Positions 33,713-42,077 of a stretch of DNA of 64,000 nt are shown one piece after another (positions within the stretch are counted from its first letter, which is position 1; each line of letters opens with the position of its first letter). The notes beneath the pieces were generated by a model. The model did no database searches. It was given only the letters and a program-made list of their open reading frames with translations, and was not told the DNA's origin. The stretch covers positions 1 to 64,000 of the forward strand of contig CALJMO010000022.1 in assembly GCA_937982065.1 (NCBI GenBank), read 5' to 3'. A program made the translations under genes and the position numbers. Origin of the DNA: an uncultured Collinsella sp. (lineage in GTDB: Bacteria > Actinomycetota > Coriobacteriia > Coriobacteriales > Coriobacteriaceae).

Positions 33713-35053
33713 CTAACTCCATTCAGCGATGTCGATCATTCTTTCGAGGCGCCACGTTAGCGCCTCTTTTAGATAAGGCAGTCTCGCTGCTAGGGCATCG
33801 TTTTTAGACAGAATCTCGATTGCCTCGTCGACAAAACCTTCGAGTTTGTCCCCGTCAAACCAGTTCATATCCTCAACAAGCAACATTTGTTTCGCGGGAC
33901 TTGAATGGAACTGCGCGCTGGCAAAACTGTGCTCTCCTGCCCTAAGCTCATCTAGAGATATGTTGCACCAGAGCGATGAGCCCGAATCGAAGATGGGGGC
34001 TGGTCTGCAGACTAGTGAGTTGACGTTTCGCACGAGGCCGAAGTTGCGCCAATGACGATCGTAGTTGGCGATGATGTCGTCACACACGATCATGTGGTCA
34101 AGGGCATCCTTGACGCCTGTCACCCCGAGTTCCTCGCAGTTTGCTACGTATCGCTCGTAGTCAGTTAGCCGTTCATCTGCGTTTGCGTGCTGGTTTACAT
34201 AGAACGCAGGGACATACTCTTCTTCATCAGTTAAGAAGACATCGCATATGCTCAGGGCGGAAGTGCCCGTGCCCTCGAGCGAGTAAGGTACATAATCGCA
34301 GGCGTTTAGGATGCGACGGTGGAGCGCGGTCGCCACCAGCTCGTTATAAGGTTCCTGGTTCAGGTGCGCTCCTGCCTTATGCAGAATTCGACGCCCGCCC
34401 TCGCACGTCCAGTACTTTTGAAGATTGCCGTCCGAGGTGTTATCGGGCTTTGCGGCAGCCGCTTTTCCCTCTGGGGCAAAGGGCGCAATGGACAGCGAGA
34501 CGTCATCAAAGGCGTTATTGAAGAAGTTAATATCCTCCCAGACGAGACCGGAATCTTGGGGTCTAATCCAATACTGGTCGGATAAGGAGAGGCCAAGATT
34601 TCGCTGTACGAGTTCATCGGGAACATCGACTGCGGCTTCTGCAAGCAGGGAGGCTAGCCCAATGCGTGCGAGCGGGATACCGCGACCGCGCCACCAGATG
34701 CGGAAGGAGTCGAGCGATACGGAGCTATTGGGGCCAAATACCCCAATAGGGGCGTGGGCGTAATCGATGTCGGCGCCGATGTGGGTAAAGTCTTTTCGCG
34801 ATGTGTTGTAGACCAGCTGAGCGACTTCGTGCGTGCGGTTCATGAGGGTGAACGCGATCTCGCTCTTACCGTGGCCGCGGCGGGGACGTCCTCCCGTTTT
34901 GGTCACGGAGCGGAGTCGCGTGTCGACGCTGTCTTTGTCGATGAGCCATACACCAGAAGCCTTGCGGGCATCAAGTGCTCCGTTTTTTATGAGCTCCTGC
35001 ACCCTGCGCGGAGTGATGCCGAGCAGCTCGGCGGCTTCCTTGGTAGTAAGCAT
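33713..35053 (-). CDS. HTH-HipA-like kinase fusion (possible one-gene toxin module)
   Basis: This 446-residue protein begins with an excisionase/MerR-type helix-turn-helix (LTTKEAAELLGITPRRVQEL). After a basic linker (GGRPRRGHG) comes a long region that ends in HipA-like kinase motifs: the catalytic loop ANYDRHWRNFG with Asp332, then PIFDSGSSLW as the metal-binding motif. The ATG at 35053 is preceded by GAAGGG; a start 14 codons earlier would lie in the operator region. Three copies of ACGAATAGTTTT are upstream. I infer an autoregulated kinase in which DNA binding is part of the same chain. The target is unknown, and it is unrelated in sequence to the hipA at 25.4 kb beyond the kinase core. 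Confidence 0.7.
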   Translation of the reverse strand: MLTTKEAAELLGITPRRVQELIKNGALDARKASGVWLIDKDSVDTRLRSVTKTGGRPRRGHGKSEIAFTLMNRTHEVAQLVYNTSRKDFTHIGADIDYAHAPIGVFGPNSSVSLDSFRIWWRGRGIPLARIGLASLLAEAAVDVPDELVQRNLGLSLSDQYWIRPQDSGLVWEDINFFNNAFDDVSLSIAPFAPEGKAAAAKPDNTSDGNLQKYWTCEGGRRILHKAGAHLNQEPYNELVATALHRRILNACDYVPYSLEGTGTSALSICDVFLTDEEEYVPAFYVNQHANADERLTDYERYVANCEELGVTGVKDALDHMIVCDDIIANYDRHWRNFGLVRNVNSLVCRPAPIFDSGSSLWCNISLDELRAGEHSFASAQFHSSPAKQMLLVEDMNWFDGDKLEGFVDEAIEILSKNDALAARLPYLKEALTWRLERMIDIAEWS

Positions 35054-35072
35054 CACGAAACCCTTCGTCAAA

Positions 35073-35131
35073 ACGAATAGTTTTATATATAGCAATTGTA
35101 ATTAAAACTATTCGTTCTGACGAATAGTTTT
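35073..35131. promoter_or_regulatory. Operator repeats of the HTH-kinase gene
   Basis: ACGAATAGTTTT occurs at 35073-35084 and 35120-35131, and its inverse at 35104-35115. The last two form a 28-bp palindrome with a four-base centre. AT-rich DNA between the sites (TATATATA) could hold the minus-strand -10. Confidence 0.75.
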
Positions 35132-35277
35132 GAGATTGAGGGCGAACCGACAGAAATGAACGGGCCTGGTACCTGTTGTTGCTGGTTTTTGCATATTTAT
35201 ATAACGCCGTGTGGCCTGTTGCGCCCCGTCCGTAATTCCTTTATTCTTAACAGGCTTCGCGCGAAAGCGCCAAGTGT

Positions 35278-35352
35278 GCCAGTGTGGCGCAACGGTAGCG
35301 CAACTGATTTGTAATCAGTGGGTTGCAGGTTCGATTCCTGTCACTGGCTCCA
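35278..35352 (+). tRNA. tRNA-Thr (anticodon TGT)
   Basis: Acceptor GCCAGTG/CACTGGC, anticodon stem ACTGA/TCAGT with loop TTTGTAA (anticodon TGT), T-arm GCAGGTTCGATTCCTGT and encoded TCCA. Confidence 0.95.
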
Positions 35353-35360
35353 TGAGAGTT

Positions 35361-35400
35361 TCGGGCTTTGTTCCTTGTGGGACAGGGCCCGTTTCTATTT
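35361..35400 (+). terminator. Probable terminator of tRNA-Thr
   Basis: CGGGC pairs with GCCCG and TTTCTATTT follows. The stem is short and the loop long. Confidence 0.45.
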
Positions 35401-35465
35401 AGGTGGTGCGCCATCGGGTTAGCGCCCATCCCGTTTTTGGTTTGTCTCGTCCTCCAGTTTGTCTA

Positions 35466-35595
35466 AATCTGTAACACCAAGACCGATATTTGGCATCTAA
35501 CTGTTACAGATTGAGATGAAACTTAGGGTGTTTTAGGAATATCTTGATCTGTAACATGTAGAAGCGGAATAGGCCTCTTGCCGTTACAGATCGAG
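35466..35595. repeat. Two copies of a ~50-bp palindrome-ended element (family E)
   Basis: Copy 1 (35466-35512) is bounded by AATCTGTAACA and TGTTACAGATT. Copy 2 (35546-35592) is bounded by GATCTGTAACA and CGTTACAGATC. Both are followed by GAGA. The interiors differ. This lies in a gene-free stretch of about 530 bases between tRNA-Thr and the PTS cassette. Confidence 0.7.
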
Positions 35596-35661
35596 ACAAG
35601 GGCGGGTACGGACCTGGATGTCCTGCTCGAGCGTGGATTTCTGGACGCGCGAGAGAAAAAA

Positions 35662-35691
35662 TCTCCCGACCGGAGAACGAGCGTGGATAAT
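35662..35691 (+). repeat. 30-bp repeat, left copy (D1)
   Basis: Matches 39713-39742 at 27 of 30 positions, in the same orientation. It has an inner TCTCC/GGAGA palindrome and ends in GAGCGTGGATAAT. A third partial copy (GAGCGTGGAT) begins at 35629. Confidence 0.75.
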
Positions 35692-35747
35692 TAACTTGGA
35701 TAGGGAGCTAAGGTAAACACCGATTGTCTATCGACGGCTTTAGAAAC

Positions 35748-35786
35748 GACGACTCCGATTCCATTGTGGAATCGGAGTCGTTTGTG
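35748..35786 (-). terminator. Terminator of the PTS operon
   Basis: CGACTCCGATTCC pairs perfectly with GGAATCGGAGTCG around a four-base loop. On the minus strand GTCGTTTCT follows. It lies about 100 bases beyond the EIIBC stop. Confidence 0.75.
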
Positions 35787-35883
35787 CCTCAGGAATCCGA
35801 ATGGATTAATCGAGCTCCTAAGGACCTTCTTGGGTTCTTGCTAATGGTCTGCCGAGGATGTCTCCAATGCAAACAGCGGGCAT

Positions 35884-37284
35884 CTACTCAATATAGCTGG
35901 GGTTCTTCTTGATGATCACGCGTGCAGCGATGAAGGAGACGACGATGGCGATGATGGCGACAACGCATGCCAGCACGAAGTTGCCCATGGACCCATCGGG
36001 AGCGATAAAGATGAGTGCCGAAAGAAGGCCGGGGCATGCTCCCGCAACATACTCTTTCAGAACAAAGATGCCTGCAGGGAGTCCAGCGCAGAGCGCGCCG
36101 ATTGCCGTGCCGACAAGCAGGCGGGGACGCTCGATGAGGCAACCGTAGAACGCGGGCTCGGTTACGCCACAGAGTGCGGTGACGGCAACCGTGGTGACCA
36201 TACCCCTCTTCTCTTTGTTTCCCTTCATGGCAGTTGCCAGGGCGAGGCTCGTGCCACCAATGCAGAGGTTCGAGATGAATCCAAAGATAATGGGTGCCCA
36301 ACCGAGCTGCGCCAAGCTCGTAACTTCGATTGCGATGTAGGCCTTATCAAGACCGAGCATGACAAAATAGGGGTTAAGGGCTGCAAGGATTGGAGTAGCG
36401 ATAACTGCCACGTTATCCATGAGCCACGTGACGGCATCACTCAGCGCGTAGCCCATCATGCTGCCGGCGGGGCCGAGGATAATCAGCTCAACAGGCACGA
36501 CGATGAACATGGTGAGTAGCGGCTTCAAGAACAGTTCGGTAACGTCCGGGATGATTTTCTGAAGACCGCGATCAACAAAGTACATGAACACAACGCCCAG
36601 TACGATTGGCACCACCGTGCTCGAGTAGTCATTCGTCGGGATGGGGATGCCAAGAAAGTCGAGACCCTCAGCACCGCTAATAGACGAGCTAATCATGATT
36701 GCGCCCAGCAGCGCGCCCATGATAGGCTGCATCTTCATGACGGCGGCGAGCTGGTAGCCTAGGTAAACGGGCAGGAAGCTAAATGAGGCACTGAAGATCG
36801 CCAGCAGAACCTGGGCAGTTCCGCTATCGGTGCTCAATCCACAATAATTGACCAGGAGATTCTTAATCGAAAGAATGAGTCCGCCTACGATGAGCGCCGG
36901 GACGATGGGCATGAATACCTGTGCGGAGACATTTCCGAATTTCTCAACCAGACTCATGGCAGTGTTGCCGCTTTTGATACCCTCTGCAAGATCCTTGGCG
37001 GTTTGGGCATCGTCGGCAACCGCGCCGCCGCCGACTTCGATTCCCGCGAAGTCGAGGAAGTCGTTGTAAGCCTCGGTGACGTTGGGGCCGATGATCACCT
37101 GAAGCTGGCCACCGCTGACTACTGCCCCGAGCGCCTGATCGGCCGATTTGGCGAGCTGGAGATCGATGATCGAGGTGTCTCGTGCGTCGATGCGAAGGCG
37201 CGTCGCACAATGAGTTACCGATGTAATGTTCTCTTTGCCGCCAACAGCCTTTAGGACTGTTTCGGACATTGCCTGATATTTCAT
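35884..37284 (-). CDS. Beta-glucoside-type PTS permease, EIIBC
   Basis: This 466-residue protein imports and phosphorylates a beta-glucoside. The EIIB domain (residues 1-85) has the phosphorylated Cys26 in SVTHCATRLR. The EIIC domain has about ten helices with GVTEPAFYG and the glucose-family loop LGLDKAYIAIE. There is no EIIA domain, which most BglF-type permeases carry at the C-terminus. The gene starts nine bases after bglA with TAGGAGAAAGAG as ribosome site. EIIA must come from elsewhere; the free EIIA at 56.2 kb is a candidate. Confidence 0.9.
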   Translation of the reverse strand: MKYQAMSETVLKAVGGKENITSVTHCATRLRIDARDTSIIDLQLAKSADQALGAVVSGGQLQVIIGPNVTEAYNDFLDFAGIEVGGGAVADDAQTAKDLAEGIKSGNTAMSLVEKFGNVSAQVFMPIVPALIVGGLILSIKNLLVNYCGLSTDSGTAQVLLAIFSASFSFLPVYLGYQLAAVMKMQPIMGALLGAIMISSSISGAEGLDFLGIPIPTNDYSSTVVPIVLGVVFMYFVDRGLQKIIPDVTELFLKPLLTMFIVVPVELIILGPAGSMMGYALSDAVTWLMDNVAVIATPILAALNPYFVMLGLDKAYIAIEVTSLAQLGWAPIIFGFISNLCIGGTSLALATAMKGNKEKRGMVTTVAVTALCGVTEPAFYGCLIERPRLLVGTAIGALCAGLPAGIFVLKEYVAGACPGLLSALIFIAPDGSMGNFVLACVVAIIAIVVSFIAARVIIKKNPSYIE

Positions 37285-37293
37285 CTCTTTCTC

Positions 37294-38712
37294 CTAACCT
37301 TCCTGCTCCTGATGCTTCGAGATAAGGTCTCGGTACCAATACCAGCTCTTTTTGGGGGTGCGCTCCAGATTGTTCTCGAAGTCGATATGGACAAGTCCGT
37401 ATCGTTTTTCGTAGCCGTTGATCCAGCTATACAGATCCATCGTCGACCAGAGGTAGTAGCCCTCAACGCGCGCGCCGTCGCGCTTAGCCCTCATCATGTG
37501 CTCGATGAACTGGCCCAGAAGCTCGATGCGGTCATCATCGTGGATCATTCCGTCTGCGTCTGGTTGCTCATAGGCGCCATGTCCGTTTTCCGTAATAAAG
37601 ATGCGGGGCGCGTCATAGCGCTCGTGGACATCCATGATGGTTGAATACATGCAACTTGGGAGTATTTCGCGGCCCCATTTATTGCGGGGAACATTGCTGT
37701 CGCGGGCGCTTTCAAACAAGGGCGCAATGCATTTTCCTTCGACTTTTTTGCTCGAACCGCCCTTATTGTTCGCCGAAACGGCAAGCTCTCCACCGTGCCA
37801 GTCGGTTACATACTCTCGGCAATACACGTTGAGTCCAATAAAATCGACTTTACCGTCTCTGAATTCTTCTACGTCATTTGGGGATCGATAGAGCGAGACG
37901 CCAAGTTTTTCAAGGATTTCGTCCATTTCTGGCGGCAGTTGACCCTGAAGCGCTGGTGCCAGAATCATGCGATTGGCGAAAAAGTCTGCGTATCGAAATA
38001 CGTCATCAGGGTGCTCGGTTGCCGGGTCGAGTTCGACAACGCCGCCATCGTGGACGGCGCCGATGATGCCGTCGTAGTCCATTTGACGATATGCTCGGAC
38101 TGCGAGTGCGCTTGCGCGCATCAGGTTGTATTGAAACTGCATGTACGACTGAACGTCGAGCGATCGATTGGGGGGATAGTTGCCCAACATGTTTACGCAG
38201 TAGCTGTAGAAATGCGGCTCGTTAACGGTAGCCCAGATTTTGACGCGGTCTCCAAAGCGCTCAAAGCAAATCTTGGCGTATTTGCAGAACCACTCTGCCA
38301 TGTCGTTGTTCAGCCATCCGCCTTTGCAAGCAAGCGTGAATGGCAGATCGTAATGGAACAGCGTAACGTTGGGCTCTATGCCATTTTCGAGGCAGCAATC
38401 AATGACTCGATTATAAAAATCGATACCCTCTTCATTCACTTCGCCGATACCCGTGGGGATGATTCGACTCCATGAAAGAGAGAAGCGATAGGTGTTTTGT
38501 CCGCCTTCTTTCATCATGCGGATATCTTCTTCATAGCGATGGTAGAAGTCGCAAGATACATCACCGTCAACATGGTTGATGTTCTTATTGCTTGTGTGGT
38601 TAAAGAAATCCCACTCGCCGAGGCCTTTGCCGTCTTCGTTCCAGGCACCCTCGCACTGATAAGACGCCGTGGCGGAACCCCAGAGAAACGGCATGTTGTT
38701 CACGTTGCCCAT
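37294..38712 (-). CDS. bglA: 6-phospho-beta-glucosidase (GH1)
   Basis: This 472-residue cytoplasmic glycosidase hydrolyses the phosphorylated beta-glucoside delivered by the PTS. The acid/base Glu165 is in ATVNEPHF and the nucleophile Glu375 in ITENGHG. FLWGSATASYQCEGAW and RFSLSWSRIIP are typical of GH1. The start at 38712 is chosen because GAAAGGGG lies four bases before it; an ATG 18 bases upstream lacks one. It is the first gene of the bglA-EIIBC operon and divergent from the regulator. Confidence 0.93.
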   Translation of the reverse strand: MGNVNNMPFLWGSATASYQCEGAWNEDGKGLGEWDFFNHTSNKNINHVDGDVSCDFYHRYEEDIRMMKEGGQNTYRFSLSWSRIIPTGIGEVNEEGIDFYNRVIDCCLENGIEPNVTLFHYDLPFTLACKGGWLNNDMAEWFCKYAKICFERFGDRVKIWATVNEPHFYSYCVNMLGNYPPNRSLDVQSYMQFQYNLMRASALAVRAYRQMDYDGIIGAVHDGGVVELDPATEHPDDVFRYADFFANRMILAPALQGQLPPEMDEILEKLGVSLYRSPNDVEEFRDGKVDFIGLNVYCREYVTDWHGGELAVSANNKGGSSKKVEGKCIAPLFESARDSNVPRNKWGREILPSCMYSTIMDVHERYDAPRIFITENGHGAYEQPDADGMIHDDDRIELLGQFIEHMMRAKRDGARVEGYYLWSTMDLYSWINGYEKRYGLVHIDFENNLERTPKKSWYWYRDLISKHQEQEG

Positions 38713-38779
38713 GAATCCCCTTTCCATCATTCAACACGGTGGATACGTGTGACGGAATTACGATTAAGATGACGTCAAC

Positions 38780-38821
38780 TGATTTGAATCATAGGAGAAC
38801 GACCAAAGCTGTTTGATTCAA
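38780..38821. promoter_or_regulatory. Divergent operator region, bglA / RpiR regulator
   Basis: TTGAATCA at 38784-38791 and TGATTCAA at 38814-38821 form an inverted repeat, and the first half lies in its own small palindrome TGATTTGAATCA. The sites sit between the divergent start codons and just ahead of the regulator start, so they are natural binding sites for the RpiR protein. Confidence 0.55.
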
Positions 38822-38824
38822 TAA

Positions 38825-39697
38825 ATGAACCATAATATCGAGGAGAGCGGAAAGAGGGATCACGTGAATATCAATGACTTCGATGTGCTCAATCGCATTA
38901 GCTCCATCATCAACAGCGAGTTTGGGTCAAACGATGCCGCCATCGCTCGATATCTCATCGCTCACATTAGGCGTTCGAGCGAAATCAATGTTGCCGCAAT
39001 AACCCGCGATGCATTCGTGACCCGTTCCGCTGTTCGTCGTTTCTGCAATCGATTGGGCTACCAGTCTCTTAGCGATTTGAAAGAATCATTTACTCAATCA
39101 GTCTTTCCAAGCGACTTAAGCCATCGAGAGGAGGAATTTGGCTACGAGGAGTACAGGGCAGAGCTCGACGTTCGCATGATCGAGATGTTCGCTGAGGTCG
39201 AAAGCGGCGTGTCCGATATCGCTATTAAGCACCTTGCCGACGAAATTGATGGCCATAAAAACGTTGAAATCTGGTGCACCAATAATGTGAGCGCCAATCT
39301 CGTACGATTTCAGCAGGAAATGTTTTATGCGGGCAAGATAGTTCGCATAGTTGCTGGGGCTAACATCGCGGAATTGAAAAACATGGGAGACGCTTCGCAG
39401 TCATTGATAATTCTCGTATCGGTCTCCGGGCTATTTGTGTCACAGGCGCGTGAGTATCTTGAGTGCCGTTCGGGCAGGAAGATTCTAATTACTGCGTTTA
39501 GCAACGATGACAAATCGAGGTCTTTTGACCGTGTATATCGTCTTGTTAATGCAGGAAACGGAATTGACCGACTCGGCGTTTATTCGAAATACGCCATGAC
39601 TTATTTCTTCGACTTGCTATCGTCGTGTTACTTGAGTCGCTACCCCTGCACCAAGGGGGAGCCGCTCTATGGGTCTACTTTGGCCTGGCCCGAGTAG
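38825..39697 (+). CDS. MurR/RpiR-family transcriptional regulator
   Basis: This 290-residue regulator has an N-terminal RpiR helix-turn-helix (SSEINVAAITRDAFVTRSAVRRF) and a C-terminal SIS sugar-phosphate-binding domain (residues about 120-270; SLIILVSVSGLF). The genes it faces encode a beta-glucoside PTS and glycosidase, so a phosphorylated sugar is the likely signal. It is shielded on the right by the second copy of the 30-bp repeat. Its DNA is slightly AT-richer than the neighbouring core genes, as is the rest of the cassette. Confidence 0.85.
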   Translation: MNHNIEESGKRDHVNINDFDVLNRISSIINSEFGSNDAAIARYLIAHIRRSSEINVAAITRDAFVTRSAVRRFCNRLGYQSLSDLKESFTQSVFPSDLSHREEEFGYEEYRAELDVRMIEMFAEVESGVSDIAIKHLADEIDGHKNVEIWCTNNVSANLVRFQQEMFYAGKIVRIVAGANIAELKNMGDASQSLIILVSVSGLFVSQAREYLECRSGRKILITAFSNDDKSRSFDRVYRLVNAGNGIDRLGVYSKYAMTYFFDLLSSCYLSRYPCTKGEPLYGSTLAWPE

Positions 39698-39712
39698 TTG
39701 CGGCTCTTTAGT

Positions 39713-39793
39713 TCTCCCGCCTGGAGAATGAGCGTGGATAATCTGCCGCTTTGGCCTTAGGGCCGCGCTAAAAGTGGGAGATTATCCACGCTC
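39713..39793. repeat. 30-bp repeat, right copy (D2), plus inverted partial copy
   Basis: 39713-39742 repeats D1. At 39779-39793 an inverted partial copy (AGATTATCCACGCTC) pairs with the end of D2 to form a long hairpin. The rest of the gap to tRNA-Tyr (39794-40008) shows no credible gene; a 106-codon frame there runs through this repeat and the tRNA promoter. Confidence 0.75.
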
Positions 39794-40008
39794 GATCGTG
39801 TCGTGGAAGCCCGATCGTGACCTATGTAATAGTGCGAGAGGGTCGTTATCGAAGGTCGATGCTGCAGATGTACTCCACCGTGACAAAGTGTTCCCTCGGG
39901 AAATGTTGCCAGCGCAGCCAAATCCACCGTCCTTCATATCCAAACTCAACAAAATCGCAGGTCAAAGGTATATAGATACGCCCGGCACCGTGTATCTAGA
40001 GGTTTTCG

Positions 40009-40038
40009 TTGACAGCCCCCAAGGTTGCATCGTATTAT
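40009..40038 (+). promoter_or_regulatory. Strong promoter of the tRNA-Tyr/Thr/Met-tuf operon
   Basis: TTGACA and TATTAT are 18 bases apart, preceded by GAGGTTTTCG. The same upstream block with TTGACAGC occurs before rpmG. Confidence 0.85.
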
Positions 40039-40100
40039 CTTTTTCGTTCGCGGGTGCGGCGGTCCAAAAGACCAAAGAACCTGCGGATACTTGAACGATT

Positions 40101-40182
40101 GGGAGTTTGCCCGAGTGGTTAATGGGGACGGGCTGTAAACCCGTTGGCTCTGCCTACATAGGTTCGAATCCTATAGCTCCCA
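40101..40182 (+). tRNA. tRNA-Tyr (anticodon GTA)
   Basis: Type II tRNA with a long variable arm. Acceptor GGGAGTT/AGCTCCC, anticodon stem ACGGG/CCCGT with loop CTGTAAA, T-arm TAGGTTCGAATCCTA. The 3' CCA is not encoded (ACCC follows). Confidence 0.95.
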
Positions 40183-40192
40183 CCCGTCAAGT

Positions 40193-40268
40193 GCCTGTAT
40201 AGCTCAGTCGGTAGAGCACTTCGTTGGTAACGAAGAGGTCACCAGTTCAAGTCTGGTTGCAGGCTCCA
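40193..40268 (+). tRNA. tRNA-Thr (anticodon GGT)
   Basis: Acceptor GCCTGTA/TGCAGGC, anticodon stem CTTCG/CGAAG with loop TTGGTAA, and encoded TCCA. It lies 10 bases after tRNA-Tyr. Confidence 0.95.
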
Positions 40269-40271
40269 TCC

Positions 40272-40348
40272 GGCGGTGTAGCTCAGTTGGTTAGAGCACA
40301 CGGTTCATACCCGTGGCGTCACTGGTTCGAATCCAGTCACCGCTACCA
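40272..40348 (+). tRNA. tRNA-Met (anticodon CAT)
   Basis: Acceptor GGCGGTG/CACCGCT starts with a G-T pair. Anticodon stem CACGG/CCGTG with loop TTCATAC; encoded ACCA. The first acceptor pair is not the open C-A of initiators, so an elongator is likely. A lysidine-modified tRNA-Ile cannot be ruled out by eye. Confidence 0.9.
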
Positions 40349-40444
40349 TAGGTAACACGGTGGCTTCTCAATAGTATGTTGAGAGGCCACTATGGTATAA
40401 AGGCAAAGTCCCGTCCGGGGACGACCTGTTTAGAGGAGGGCTTT

Positions 40445-41635
40445 ATGGCCAAAGAGAAGTTTGAGCGCACTAAGCCGCATGTTAACATCGGCACCATTGG
40501 TCACGTCGACCACGGCAAGACCACGCTGACCGCCGCCATCACCAAGGTTCTCTCTGAGACCGAGGGCTGCAAGGCTGACTTCACTGCGTTCGAGAACATC
40601 GACAAGGCTCCCGAGGAGCGCGAGCGCGGCATTACGATCTCCGTCTCCCATGTCGAGTACGAGACTGCTGCCCGTCACTACGCTCACGTTGACTGCCCGG
40701 GCCACGCTGACTACGTCAAGAACATGATCTCCGGTGCTGCTCAGATGGACGGCGCTATCCTGGTCATCGCCGCTACCGACGGCCCCATGGCTCAGACTCG
40801 CGAGCACATCCTGCTCGCCCGTCAGGTCGGCGTTCCCTACATCGTCGTCTTCCTGAACAAGTGCGACATGGTCGACGATGACGAGCTCATCGACCTCGTC
40901 GAGATGGAGACCCGTGAGCTCCTCTCCGAGTACGATTTCCCCGGCGACGACATCCCCGTCATCCGCGGTTCCGCTCTGGGCGCTCTCGAGGGCGACGCCA
41001 AGTGGATGGACGCCATTCGCGAGCTCATGAAGGCCGTCGACGAGTACATCCCGACGCCTGCTCGTAACAACGACCTCCCGTTCCTGATGGCCGTTGAGGA
41101 CGTTATGACCATCTCCGGCCGTGGTACCGTTGCTACCGGCCGTGTCGAGCGCGGTGAGCTCAAGCTCAACGAGCCCGTCGAGATCGTCGGCATCAAGGAT
41201 ACCCAGAACACCGTCGTTACCGGTATCGAGATGTTCCGTAAGTCCATGGACTTCTGCGAGGCCGGCGACAACGTCGGTCTGCTGCTCCGCGGCATCAAGC
41301 GCGAGGACATCGAGCGCGGCCAGGTTCTCTGCAAGCCCGGTTCGGTTACCCCGCACACCAAGTTCACCGGCGAGATCTACGTTCTGACCAAGGAGGAGGG
41401 CGGCCGTCACACCCCGTTCTTCGATGGTTATCGTCCTCAGTTCTACTTCCGTACCACCGACGTTACCGGTACGGTCAAGCTCCCCGAGGGCACCGAGATG
41501 GCTATGCCTGGTGACCACATCACCATCGAGGGCGACCTCATCCACCCGATCGCCATGGAGGAGGGCCTGCGCTTCGCTATCCGCGAGGGTGGCCACACCG
41601 TCGGTTCGGGCATCGTCTCCACGATCATTGAGTAA
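40445..41635 (+). CDS. tuf: Elongation factor Tu
   Basis: This 396-residue GTPase brings aminoacyl-tRNA to the ribosome. G1 GHVDHGKTT, switch regions with RGITI, G3 DCPGHADY and G4 NKCD are all present, then domains 2 and 3. The ATG at 40445 is six bases behind GAGGAGG. It sits downstream of three tRNA genes, as in many bacteria where a tRNA-tufB operon exists, and shares their promoter. Confidence 0.98.
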   Translation: MAKEKFERTKPHVNIGTIGHVDHGKTTLTAAITKVLSETEGCKADFTAFENIDKAPEERERGITISVSHVEYETAARHYAHVDCPGHADYVKNMISGAAQMDGAILVIAATDGPMAQTREHILLARQVGVPYIVVFLNKCDMVDDDELIDLVEMETRELLSEYDFPGDDIPVIRGSALGALEGDAKWMDAIRELMKAVDEYIPTPARNNDLPFLMAVEDVMTISGRGTVATGRVERGELKLNEPVEIVGIKDTQNTVVTGIEMFRKSMDFCEAGDNVGLLLRGIKREDIERGQVLCKPGSVTPHTKFTGEIYVLTKEEGGRHTPFFDGYRPQFYFRTTDVTGTVKLPEGTEMAMPGDHITIEGDLIHPIAMEEGLRFAIREGGHTVGSGIVSTIIE

Positions 41636-41662
41636 ATTAGCTCTTTGATATAGCTGACTTAG

Positions 41663-41698
41663 AGAACCCGGCACTTATAGGGGTGCCGGGTTCTTTTC
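41663..41698 (+). terminator. Terminator of tuf
   Basis: AGAACCCGGCAC/GTGCCGGGTTCT stem followed by TTTCT. Confidence 0.9.
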
Positions 41699-41839
41699 TG
41701 CAATGGATATTGAGCCGTTGCTGGTGTCGAGAGGATCGATAATGGTCCTGGATGCACCGTCGATTAGATCTCGATGGCTTCATTGATGTGTTCCAAATAT
41801 GAATGGATCCACCGAGAACCAATTGACTCGAGGTTTTCA

Positions 41840-41869
41840 TTGACAGCACTTACGTGGAGCTGATAAAGT
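41840..41869 (+). promoter_or_regulatory. Promoter of the rpmG-secE-nusG region
   Basis: TTGACA and TAAAGT are 18 bases apart. The upstream block GAGGTTTTCATTGACAGC is nearly identical to that before tRNA-Tyr. Confidence 0.8.
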
Positions 41870-41914
41870 AACAACTCGTGCCCGTACGGGGCGGAAATGA
41901 AAGGTTCAGGATAC

Positions 41915-42064
41915 ATGCGTACTCTAGTTACTCTTGCGTGCACTGAGTGCAAGCGCCGCAACTATACGACCACCAAGAACAAGTCGACCATGCCTGATCG
42001 TATGGAGATCAAGAAGTATTGCCCCTGGTGCCGTCACCACACGCTGCACAAAGAGACTCGCTAG
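41915..42064 (+). CDS. rpmG: Ribosomal protein L33
   Basis: This 49-residue large-subunit protein reads MRTLVTLACTECKRRNYTTT at its start. It keeps both zinc-binding CxxC pairs (Cys9/Cys12 and CPWC at 36-39), so it is the zinc-containing form. The position just before tRNA-Trp, secE and nusG is the standard bacterial order. Confidence 0.96.
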   Translation: MRTLVTLACTECKRRNYTTTKNKSTMPDRMEIKKYCPWCRHHTLHKETR

Positions 42065-42077
42065 TCTCTAGTCACAT

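Noticed and set aside
35466..35595. Possible CRISPR array
   Set aside because: Only two units, palindromic at the ends with unrelated centres, and no cas genes nearby.
39774..40094. A 106-codon frame between the RpiR gene and tRNA-Tyr
   Set aside because: It runs through a hairpin repeat and the TTGACA/TATTAT promoter and shows no motifs or ribosome site.
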